Assembly: GCF_003664585.1 (NCBI RefSeq)
Contig: NZ_RCHI01000005.1
Location: forward strand, 186,001-250,000
Direction of reading: 5' to 3'
DNA length: 64,000 nucleotides
Source: Paenirhodobacter hankyongi
Lineage (GTDB): Bacteria; Pseudomonadota; Alphaproteobacteria; Rhodobacterales; Rhodobacteraceae
How positions within the stretch are numbered: the stretch's first letter is position 1; each line of letters begins with the position of its first letter. Below are positions 57,013-64,000 of the stretch, one piece after another. A program made the position numbers and the translations under genes. Below the pieces are notes generated by a model that was not told the origin of the DNA, ran no database searches, and saw only the letters and a program-made list of their open reading frames with translations.

Positions 57013-58296
57013 TCAGAGCGCGCGGAAGCGGTGCCGCTGGCTCGTCGACCAGTTCACGTCAAGGTCCCAGCCGTCCTTCGTCTCGCGCTCGCCGCGCACG
57101 ACGTTCTGCTCGTGCAGCCAGGCGCGGGCGCGGCCCTGATCGAAGCCCAGGTGCAGCGCCTCGTCGTGACGCTCCTCGCCCAGCCGGGTCTCGATCGCCG
57201 CGAGCAGCGGCTCGAAGCCCTCGCCGGTCAGCGCCGAGACCGCCTGCACGTCGCCGCGCCGCGCATCCTGCACCAGAAGCGCCGCGCGGGTCTCCTCGGT
57301 CAGTGCGTCGATCTTGTTCCAGACCTCGATCAGCGGCACGTCCTCGGCCACACCGAGGCTTTCGAGGATCTCGCCGACATCGGCCGCCTGTTCCTCGGTC
57401 TCGGGGTGGGCGATGTCGCGCACGTGCAGGATCAGATCGGCCTCGAGCACCTCCTCGAGCGTGGCGCGGAAGGCGGCGACGAGTTCGTGCGGCAGATCCG
57501 AGATGAAGCCCACCGTGTCCGACAGGATCACCTTGCGCCCGGAGGGCAGCGTGATGCCGCGCATCGTCGGGTCGAGCGTGGCGAAGAGCATGTCCTTGGC
57601 CAGCACGTCCGCCCCGGTCATCCGGTTGAAGAGCGTGGATTTCCCGGCGTTGGTATAGCCAACGAGCGCGACGATCGGGAACGGCACCTTGCGCCGTGCG
57701 GCGCGGTGCAGCTCGCGCGTCTTCACCACCTTGGCAAGCTGACGGTGGATCTTGATGACCTGCTCGTCGATCGCGCGCCGGTCGGCCTCGATCTGCGTCT
57801 CGCCGGGGCCGCCGACAAAGCCGAAGCCGCCGCGCTGCCGCTCGAGGTGGGTCCAGGCGCGCACCAGCCGCGTGCGCTGATAGCTGAGCGCGGCAAGCTC
57901 GACCTGCAGCACGCCCTCGCGGGTGCGGGCACGGTCGGCGAAGATCTCGAGGATCAGCCCGGTCCGGTCGAGGAGCTTCACTCCCCAGTCCTTCTCGAGG
58001 TTGCGCTGCTGCACCGGCGTCACCGGACCGTCGACGAGGACGAGATCGACCTCGGCCTCGTGCAGGCGCTCCTTCAGCTCGGCAAGCTTGCCGGTGCCGA
58101 ACAGATGGCCGGGATTTGGTTTCGGAAGGCGCACGACCTCGGCGCCGACAACCTCGAGGTTCGGCAGGGCCGCCGCAAGCGAAACCGCCTCGGCGAGGCG
58201 GTGCTCCGGCAGACGGCGGGCATCGGCCGTCTTCAGATCGGGATGCAGGACCCAGGCCCGCGTGGGCCGGGCCTGCGACAGGACGGGATCGCTCAG
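57013..58296 (-). CDS. hflX: Ribosome-associated GTPase HflX (probable CTG start)
   Basis: A GTPase that binds and splits stalled ribosomes. GTPase motifs: [12 protein letters not shown] (G1), [14 protein letters not shown] (G3), NKID (G4). The only ordinary start in frame, GTG 58134, would give 373 residues and cut off part of the N-terminal domain. In-frame coding sequence that looks like HflX ([20 protein letters not shown]) continues back to a CTG at 58296, overlapping the hfq stop as CTGA. From there the length is 427 residues, close to E. coli HflX. I therefore annotate the CTG start; it needs proof. Confidence 0.85.
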   Translation of the reverse strand: MSDPVLSQARPTRAWVLHPDLKTADARRLPEHRLAEAVSLAAALPNLEVVGAEVVRLPKPNPGHLFGTGKLAELKERLHEAEVDLVLVDGPVTPVQQRNLEKDWGVKLLDRTGLILEIFADRARTREGVLQVELAALSYQRTRLVRAWTHLERQRGGFGFVGGPGETQIEADRRAIDEQVIKIHRQLAKVVKTRELHRAARRKVPFPIVALVGYTNAGKSTLFNRMTGADVLAKDMLFATLDPTMRGITLPSGRKVILSDTVGFISDLPHELVAAFRATLEEVLEADLILHVRDIAHPETEEQAADVGEILESLGVAEDVPLIEVWNKIDALTEETRAALLVQDARRGDVQAVSALTGEGFEPLLAAIETRLGEERHDEALHLGFDQGRARAWLHEQNVVRGERETKDGWDLDVNWSTSQRHRFRAL

Positions 58297-58526
58297 TCTT
58301 CGCCCTCGTACAGAGAAATCGGCTGACCCGGCATGATCGTCGAGATCGCGTGCTTGTAGACAAGCTGGCTCTGGCCGTCACGGCGCAGCAGCACGCAGAA
58401 GTTGTCGAACCAGGTGATCACGCCCTGCAGTTTGACCCCGTTGATGAGGAAGATCGTGACCGGAACCTTCGTCTTGCGGACGTGGTTGAGGAATGCGTCC
58501 TGCAGGTTCTGTTTGTCGGCAGCCAT
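58293..58526 (-). CDS. hfq: RNA chaperone Hfq
   Basis: A 77-residue Sm-like protein forming hexamers that pair small RNAs with mRNAs. Sm1 features are [20 protein letters not shown] and [19 protein letters not shown]; Sm2 is [12 protein letters not shown]. It lacks the long C-terminal tail of enteric Hfq, as usual in alphaproteobacteria. The stop overlaps the presumed hflX start. It lies 144 bases downstream of trkH in the ntrYX-trkAH-hfq-hflX order conserved in Rhodobacterales. Confidence 0.97.
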   Translation of the reverse strand: MAADKQNLQDAFLNHVRKTKVPVTIFLINGVKLQGVITWFDNFCVLLRRDGQSQLVYKHAISTIMPGQPISLYEGED

Positions 58527-58670
58527 TTTTTATTATGCCTTCGTGTTTTTGTCGCGCGCCGGCCGCGTTGCTGCGTCCGTGGGAATCAGTATGCGCAAGA
58601 GTGGGGGAGATTCCACCCCCAAAAACAGCCCGTTACCCCGTGCGCGGAAAAGATAGCGCTCGCAGCCGGG

Positions 58671-60188
58671 TCAGCCGCGCCAGAACTCGGGGTTGAATAG
58701 CGCAATGATCGCGAGGGTTTCGAGCCGGCCAAGCACCATCGCCGCGGCCAGCACGAATTTCGTCGCATCGCCGAGTTCCGCCCAGCTCAGCGGCGTGTCG
58801 GCGGCAAAGGCCGCCAGCGGGCCGGTGTTCGACAGCGCCGCGATCGACATGATGGTTGCCGGCTCGAAGGCCAGCCCGGTCAGCGACACCGCCATCATCA
58901 CCACCGCGATCGACATCGCGAAGAGCATGAAGAAGATCCAGGCGATATAGGCGCCCTCGCGGCGCAGCTTGCGCGCGGTCGGGCCGCCGCCGGCGATCGA
59001 GGTCGGGTGGACGAGCTTGTTCAGCTCGCGCTCGCCATGGCGCAGCAGCGCATAGACGCGCAGCAGCCGCACGCCCCCCGCCGTGGTGGCGATGCCGCCG
59101 CCGGTGATCGCCAGCCCGGCGAGGATCAGACCGGGCGTGCCCAGCCCCGACCAGTGCCGCGCATCGTCCCAGCTCGCGCTTTCGAAGCCCGTGGTGGTCA
59201 GGAAGGAGAGCGCGGTGAAGAGGCTGCCCCAGAGCGATTGCAGCACCGGGCCGAAGGCCGTGGGGGTCTCGACATCGAGCGCGGCGATCCAGTGGCGCAA
59301 CAGCAGGAAGGCCGCGACCATCCCCACCAGCACCGCGGCCAGCCACAGCTCGGGGTCGTCGCGCAGCTTCTCCGACGCCCGCAGCTCGCCGCCGCCCGGC
59401 CAGAGCCGGCGCGACAGCGCCGGGATCAGGAAGAGGAAGATCAGCATCTCGCCCACCAGCCCCGCGGGCGCCCCGGCGACGCCGGTCAAGGGCGAGATCC
59501 CCGACGTGGCCAGCGTCGACATCGCATGGCACAGCGCCACGAGGGAATCATCGCCCGCCATCATCAGCAGCAGCCACAGCAGCGCGGTGAGCCCGGCATA
59601 GGCCGGCGCGAGCACGCTCGCATAATGCACCACGCGCTCGCCCGGCTCGGCCGCGCCGTCGCGCAGGAAGGACGGCGCCTCGCCCCCGGTGCTGTTGCCG
59701 GCGACGAAGATCTCGAATCCGCCAAGCCGCAGCGGGGCGAGCACCGCAATCGCCATCACCAGCATGAAGAAGCCGCCCATCCAGCCCACCAGAGCGCGCC
59801 ACAGATGCAGGCTGGGCGCCAGGCGGTCGGGCACATAGAGCGTCGCGCCGGTCGTGGTCAGCGACGAGACCATCTCCCACCACGAGTTGTAAAGCCCGGT
59901 GTCGCGCACCGATTCGTTGAATGGCACCGCCAGCACCACCGGCAGCAGGGTGAAGGCCGCGAGCATGGTCAGCAGATGCGTGCGCCCCTGATGCTGCTTC
60001 GGGTTCGAGGCGGTGGCGAGCGCCAGCAGCCCGCTCAGCATCAGGAACAGGATGCCGGAATAGAAGAAGGCGCGCGAGACCGCATAATTGCGCAGCACGA
60101 AGGCATGGGTCGCGGGGATCAGCATCGCCGCCGCCGCGATCGCGATCAGGAAGACGAAGAGCGGGACATGGCGCAGCTTCTGCAGCAT
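58671..60188 (-). CDS. trkH: Potassium uptake protein TrkH
   Basis: A 505-residue membrane protein with four M1-P-M2-like units. Filter-type glycines occur in SSLTTTGATLY, STLATSGISPL, SFLTTTGFESA and ALSNTGPLAAF. It is the translocating subunit of the Trk potassium system, gated by TrkA. Starts ATG 60188, 9 bases after the trkA stop, so the two are co-transcribed. Length fits the family. Confidence 0.94.
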   Translation of the reverse strand: MLQKLRHVPLFVFLIAIAAAAMLIPATHAFVLRNYAVSRAFFYSGILFLMLSGLLALATASNPKQHQGRTHLLTMLAAFTLLPVVLAVPFNESVRDTGLYNSWWEMVSSLTTTGATLYVPDRLAPSLHLWRALVGWMGGFFMLVMAIAVLAPLRLGGFEIFVAGNSTGGEAPSFLRDGAAEPGERVVHYASVLAPAYAGLTALLWLLLMMAGDDSLVALCHAMSTLATSGISPLTGVAGAPAGLVGEMLIFLFLIPALSRRLWPGGGELRASEKLRDDPELWLAAVLVGMVAAFLLLRHWIAALDVETPTAFGPVLQSLWGSLFTALSFLTTTGFESASWDDARHWSGLGTPGLILAGLAITGGGIATTAGGVRLLRVYALLRHGERELNKLVHPTSIAGGGPTARKLRREGAYIAWIFFMLFAMSIAVVMMAVSLTGLAFEPATIMSIAALSNTGPLAAFAADTPLSWAELGDATKFVLAAAMVLGRLETLAIIALFNPEFWRG

Positions 60189-60197
60189 CGCGCCGCC

Positions 60198-61574
60198 TCA
60201 GAAGAAGTCGATCGAGACCTGCAGCAGGCGCTCCACCACCGGAACGTCCGCCGCAAGCGCGAAGAGCACGATGACATCGCCCTCGTCGACCTTGGTGTCA
60301 CCGCCCGGCTTGAGGATGCGGTCGCCCTTCATCAGCGCCCCCATCAGCACGCCCTCGGGGAAGTCGATGTCGCGCAGCAGCCGCCCGGCGATCGGCGAGG
60401 TGCCCAGCACCTGCGCCTCGATCACCTCGGCCTCGGCATCGCCGATCGAATAGATCGCCCGCACCCGGCCGTGGCGGATGTGGCGCAGGATCGAGCTGAC
60501 GGTGGTGGCGCGCGGGTTGATGTAGGCGTCGATGTCGAGCGGCGCCATCAGCGGCACCATCGTCGGGTCGTTGACGAGCGAGATCGCCATCTTGCAGCCC
60601 GCCTGCTTCGCCCGCACCGCGGCCAGGATGTTGGTCTTGTCGTCGTCGGTGACCACCAAGACCGCGTCGGCGCGGTCGATGTTCGCCTCCTCGAGGATCT
60701 CCGCGCTCATCCCGTCGCCGTTCAGCACGATCGTGCGCTCGAGCATGTCGGCGGCGCGTTCGGCATTGGCGCGGTTCTTCTCGATGATCTTCGCCCGCAC
60801 ACGGTCCGAGCGCGCCTCGAGCGCGCGGGCGACGCCAAGGCCCACGTTGCCGCCGCCGATGATGACGATGCGTTCCTGCTTTTTCGTCGCCTTGCCAAAG
60901 ATTTCCAGCGTGCGGTTCACGTCCTCGGTGAAGGCGAAGACATAGATCTGGTCCTCGACGAAGAGCTGATCGCCCGGCTCGGGCGCGAACAGCCGGCCCT
61001 CGCGCCGCACGCCCACGACCAGCGCGCGCAAGGTCGAGAACAGGTCGGTGAGCTGGCGCAGCGGCGTGTTCAGCACCGGGCAGTCCTCCTCAAGGACGAT
61101 GCCCAGAAGCTGCACCCCGCCGTTGAGGAAGCTTTCGGTGTCGAAGGTCGCGGGCGCGTTCAGCCGCTGCAGCGCGGCCTCGGCCACTTCGCGTTCCGGG
61201 CTGATGACGACGTCGATCGGCAGATGGTCGCGGCGGTAGAGATCGGCATATTGCGGCGCCAGATAGGTCTGCGCGCGGATCCGGGCGATCTTGCGGGTGA
61301 CGCCGAAGACCGATTGCGCCACCTGGCAGGTCACCATGTTGACCTCGTCCGAATGGGTGGCGGCAATGATCAGGTCGCAATCGCGCGCGCCGGCCTTTTC
61401 CAGAACGTCCGGATGCGAGGCAAAGCCCGCGACGCCCTGCACATCCAGCGTGTCCGAGGCGCGGCGCACCAGCTCGGCGTTGCTGTCGACGATGGTGACG
61501 TCGTTGCGCTCGCCCGCCAGATGGCGCGCGATCTGCCAGCCGACCTGTCCCGCACCGCAGATGATGACCTTCAT
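60198..61574 (-). CDS. trkA: Potassium uptake regulatory protein TrkA
   Basis: A 458-residue cytoplasmic regulator with two RCK-N/RCK-C halves. The first dinucleotide motif is IICGAGQVGWQIARHL at residues 4-19 and the second is IIGGGNVGLGVARALEA near residue 238. It binds NAD(H) or ATP and controls TrkH opening. It lies 9 bases upstream of trkH. A hairpin in the 212-base gap to ntrX may set its expression relative to the two-component genes. Confidence 0.95.
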   Translation of the reverse strand: MKVIICGAGQVGWQIARHLAGERNDVTIVDSNAELVRRASDTLDVQGVAGFASHPDVLEKAGARDCDLIIAATHSDEVNMVTCQVAQSVFGVTRKIARIRAQTYLAPQYADLYRRDHLPIDVVISPEREVAEAALQRLNAPATFDTESFLNGGVQLLGIVLEEDCPVLNTPLRQLTDLFSTLRALVVGVRREGRLFAPEPGDQLFVEDQIYVFAFTEDVNRTLEIFGKATKKQERIVIIGGGNVGLGVARALEARSDRVRAKIIEKNRANAERAADMLERTIVLNGDGMSAEILEEANIDRADAVLVVTDDDKTNILAAVRAKQAGCKMAISLVNDPTMVPLMAPLDIDAYINPRATTVSSILRHIRHGRVRAIYSIGDAEAEVIEAQVLGTSPIAGRLLRDIDFPEGVLMGALMKGDRILKPGGDTKVDEGDVIVLFALAADVPVVERLLQVSIDFF

Positions 61575-61690
61575 TCCGTCCTCCGACTGGCCGTCTGGCT
61601 GTTGTATGCGCGCAGCCCGCGGCGGTCAATCACGGCGCCCGGGAACCGCGCCCCGCCCCGGCTGCGGCCGCTCCGCGGGGAGCATTTGCA

Positions 61691-61737
61691 CAGGGAAAAG
61701 CCGAAGGTCCGAAAGACCTTGCCCCGGTTTTTCCTGG
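61691..61737 (-). terminator. Hairpin between ntrX and trkA
   Basis: An inner stem AAGGTC-CGAAA-GACCTT (61704-61720) lies inside a weaker outer pairing of CAGGGAAAAGCCG with CGGTTTTTCCTG. On the minus strand the inner hairpin is followed by CGGCTTTTCCC. It could attenuate transcription from ntrYX into trkAH. Confidence 0.5.
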
Positions 61738-61759
61738 CCCGAATACTCCCGCCGGAGGC
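61728..61759. repeat. Degenerate intergenic repeat, copy 3
   Basis: GTTTTTCCTGGCCCGAATAC then TCCCGCCGGAGG. It is the closest match to copy 2 at 56957 and shares the TTTTTC-TGGC-AATACTC core with copy 1 at 33685. It lies just downstream of ntrX. Confidence 0.5.
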
Positions 61760-61786
61760 GATCCGCGCCCACGGCCCGCGCGCGGC

Positions 61787-63202
61787 TCAGAGGTCGTCCT
61801 CGTCCTCGTCGTCCTCCTCGAGATGGGCGACGCGCCCGCCGGCCTTGGCCGAGGTGACGACGCCCAGAGACTTCAGCTTGCGATGCAGCGCCGAGCGTTC
61901 CATGCCGACGAAGGCCGCGGTGCGCGAGATATTGCCGCCGAAGCGGTTGATCTGGGTGAGCAGGTATTCGCGCTCGAAGAGTTCGCGTGCCTCGCGCAGC
62001 GGCAGCGTGGCAAGTGCACCACCAAGCACGATCCGCCCCTCCTCGGCCGGGCCGCCCTCGCCCGGCAGCTCGCGCGCCTCGATCGGGCCGGTGCCCTCGC
62101 CGAGGATCAGCACCCGCTCGACGATGTTGCGCAGCTGGCGGATGTTGCCCGGCCAGTCCATCGTCTGCAGCGCCGCCCCCGCCTCGTCCGAGATCTCGCG
62201 CGCGGGCAGGCCCTGGGTGCGGTTGAAGGCCTCGATGAAATGGCGGGCGAGCAGCGGGATGTCCTCGCGCCGTTCGCTCAGCGGCGGCACCGCGATCGGC
62301 ACCACGTTGAGCCGGTCGAACAGCTCCTGGCGGAAGCGGCCGGCGGCGATCTCGGCGGGCAGGTCGCGCGTCGTCGAGGAGATCACCCGCAGGTCGACCC
62401 GCACCTTGTCGGCACCGCCCACCCGGGTGAACTGCTGTTCGGTCAGCACCCGCAGGATCTTCGATTGCGTGCCCGGCGGCATCTCGGCCACCTCGTCGAA
62501 ATAGATCACCCCGCCATGCGCCTGTTCGAGCAGCCCCTTCTCGATGCCGCGCTCCGAGGTCTCGCGGCCGAAGAGCACCTCTTCCATCCGCTCGGCCGCG
62601 ATCGAGGCCGAGTTGACCGTGACGAAGGGCGCCGCGGCGCGGTTCGAGTGCTGATGCACGAAGCGCGCCGCGGTCTCCTTGCCCGAGCCCGGCTCGCCGG
62701 TCAGCATCACCCGGCCGTTCGACTTCGTCACCTTGTCAAGCTGGTCCTTGAGCTTGCGGAAGGCGGCCGAGGCGCCGAGCATCTCGCCCGAATGCAGGTC
62801 GCGCCGGCGCAGCGAGGAGTTCTCGCGCCGCAGCCGGGCGGTTTCCATCGCGCGGCCGATCACCACCATCAGCTGATCGATGTTGAACGGCTTCTCGATG
62901 AAGTCATAGGCGCCCTGCTTGATCGCGGCGACGGCGATCTCGATGTTGCCGTGGCCCGAGATGATGATGATCGGGATATCGGGGTTGTCGCGCTTCACCG
63001 TCTTCAGGATGTCGATGCCGTCCATCCGGCTGTCCTTCAGCCAGATGTCGAGGATCATCAGCGCCGGCGCCTCGGCGTTGATCTGCTCCATGCACTCGTC
63101 GGAATTGGCCGCCAGACGGGTGGCATAGCCCTCGTCCTTCAGGATGTCGGCGATCAGTTCGCGGATGTCCTTCTCGTCGTCGACGATCAGAATGTCACTC
63201 AT
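61787..63202 (-). CDS. ntrX: Nitrogen/redox response regulator NtrX
   Basis: A 471-residue NtrC-family regulator. The receiver domain has D52 (MILDIWLKDSRMDG), then an AAA+ domain (Walker A TGEPGSGKETAARFV, Walker B GGVIYFDEVAEMP) and a Fis-type HTH (NISRTAAFVGMERSALHRKL). The loop that normally carries GAFTGA, needed to contact sigma54, reads ETSERGIEKGLLEQA instead. It overlaps ntrY by eight bases. The C-terminus ends in an acidic tail EEDDEDEDDL. It regulates nitrogen and respiratory genes in related species. Confidence 0.94.
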   Translation of the reverse strand: MSDILIVDDEKDIRELIADILKDEGYATRLAANSDECMEQINAEAPALMILDIWLKDSRMDGIDILKTVKRDNPDIPIIIISGHGNIEIAVAAIKQGAYDFIEKPFNIDQLMVVIGRAMETARLRRENSSLRRRDLHSGEMLGASAAFRKLKDQLDKVTKSNGRVMLTGEPGSGKETAARFVHQHSNRAAAPFVTVNSASIAAERMEEVLFGRETSERGIEKGLLEQAHGGVIYFDEVAEMPPGTQSKILRVLTEQQFTRVGGADKVRVDLRVISSTTRDLPAEIAAGRFRQELFDRLNVVPIAVPPLSERREDIPLLARHFIEAFNRTQGLPAREISDEAGAALQTMDWPGNIRQLRNIVERVLILGEGTGPIEARELPGEGGPAEEGRIVLGGALATLPLREARELFEREYLLTQINRFGGNISRTAAFVGMERSALHRKLKSLGVVTSAKAGGRVAHLEEDDEDEDDL

Positions 63203-64000
63203 GGGTCCCACTGTCCTTGATGGCGCGCTGGCCCGCCCGGGCCCGCGGCAGTCTGATTTCGGCGAGCGCGCCACGATGCGCGCCCTCGGCGAAGGCCGGC
63301 GCATCGGTCAGCACCAGCGTGCCGCCATGTTCCTCGATGATCTTCTTGACGATCGGCAGGCCAAGCCCGGTGCCCTTCGCCCGCGTCGTCACATAGGGCT
63401 CGAACAGCCGCGAGCGGTCGGGTGGCAGGCCGATGCCGTTGTCCGTGATGCGGATGGTGACGGCGTCGGGCGCCGCCTCCATCGCGACCCGCACCTCGGG
63501 CATCCAGCCCTCGGGCGCGCCCTTCTCGGCGAGGCTCTCGATCGCCTCGCCGGCGTTCTTGATGAGGTTGGTCACCGCCTGCGAGATCATCGTCGCGTCG
63601 AGCTCCACCACCACCGGAGCGGCGGGCAGGTCGGAGACGAGCTTCGCCCCGTGCAGCGCGCCCTCCTGCAGCACCACCGCATCGCGCATCAGCCGGGCAA
63701 GATCGTGGTCGCGCCGGTCGGGCTCGGGCATCCGGGCAAAGCGCGAGAATTCGTCGACGATGCGGCGCAGGTCATTCGTCTGCCGCACGATCACCCCGGT
63801 CAGCTGTTCGAGCGTCTCCAGATCCTCGCCCGAGACGAGGCGCGAATACTTGCGCTTGATCCGCTCGGCAGAGAGCTGGATCGGGGTGAGCGGGTTCTTG
63901 ATCTCGTGCGCGATGCGGCGCGCGACGTCGCCCCAGGCGGCCATGCGCTGCGCCGAGACCAGCTCGGTCACGTCGTCGAAGGCCACCACATAGCCCTCGC
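63195..64000 (-). CDS. ntrY: Sensor histidine kinase NtrY (C-terminal part)
   Basis: The last 268 or so residues of a histidine kinase that runs off the right edge. Visible: the end of a PAS domain (VAFDDVTELVSAQR), the H box RRIAHEIKNPLTPIQLSAERI with the phosphoacceptor His, the N box ISQAVTNLIKNAGEAI, the G1 box ITDNGIGLP and the G2 box GTGLGLPIVKKI. The ATP domain is complete. The missing N-terminus should contain membrane helices and HAMP. It phosphorylates NtrX, encoded immediately downstream with overlap. Confidence 0.93.
   Translation of the reverse strand, partial: EGYVVAFDDVTELVSAQRMAAWGDVARRIAHEIKNPLTPIQLSAERIKRKYSRLVSGEDLETLEQLTGVIVRQTNDLRRIVDEFSRFARMPEPDRRDHDLARLMRDAVVLQEGALHGAKLVSDLPAAPVVVELDATMISQAVTNLIKNAGEAIESLAEKGAPEGWMPEVRVAMEAAPDAVTIRITDNGIGLPPDRSRLFEPYVTTRAKGTGLGLPIVKKIIEEHGGTLVLTDAPAFAEGAHRGALAEIRLPRARAGQRAIKDSGTHE

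Noticed and set aside
59007-62504. A 1165-codon plus-strand open frame across trkH, trkA and ntrX
   Set aside because: It crosses three well-identified minus-strand genes and their gaps and has no recognisable domain. It is a GC-rich shadow frame.

Overview
The window is high-G+C DNA from an alphaproteobacterium, almost certainly a member of the Rhodobacteraceae (Rhodobacter/Paracoccus-like). The evidence is the ntrY-ntrX-trkA-trkH-hfq-hflX gene order, a CtrA gene next to its inhibitor SciP (DUF1153), several Hint_2-domain RTX proteins, DUF1127 micro-proteins, a phasin/class I PHA synthase pair and an animal-type NADP isocitrate dehydrogenase. No phage, insertion sequence or CRISPR array was seen.

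Layout. 1-2.5 kb: end of an unidentified gene, an HD-domain phosphohydrolase, a small membrane protein and icd. 2.5-6.8 kb: two very small genes, two tandem YitT-family proteins, an SMR efflux protein and typA. 6.8-11.6 kb: a polyamine-type ABC transporter lacking its binding protein (potA, potC, potB order on the minus strand), a MocR-type regulator and a divergent DUF1127 gene. 11.6-17.9 kb: a small hypothetical gene, then an operon of BMP-type binding protein, ABC ATPase, two permeases and a cytosine deaminase-like amidohydrolase, which looks like nucleobase/nucleoside uptake and deamination behind a palindromic operator. 18-26.7 kb: four Hint-domain proteins in a row on the minus strand, three of them with RTX calcium-binding repeats; one has a consensus CtrA box upstream. 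27.4-33.7 kb: lipA, a peroxiredoxin, two small orphans, an Acr3 arsenite exporter, tRNA-Leu(CAA), a zinc metallopeptidase, a YqaA/DedA protein and a DsbB-like protein.

33.8-45.1 kb: gyrA, an outer-membrane barrel protein, trmFO, gluQRS, hisI, a NifU/IscU-like scaffold, a 40-residue membrane peptide behind an SOS-type box, recG and ligA. 45.1-47.6 kb: ctrA, sciP and mnmA. 47.6-53.3 kb: phaC and phasin, then nirBD whose leader carries two hexaloop hairpins typical of ANTAR (NasT) antitermination. 53.4-64 kb: a beta-hydroxyacid dehydrogenase, a penicillin-acylase-type Ntn hydrolase, then the hflX-hfq-trkH-trkA-ntrX-ntrY block that runs off the right edge.

The most interesting points are the SOS-boxed micro-protein, the dual-hexaloop leader of nirB, the Hint/RTX cluster with its CtrA link, the apparent CTG start of hflX coupled to the hfq stop, and a degenerate intergenic repeat seen three times. 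All regulatory calls come from reading motifs by eye; none was tested by search or experiment.
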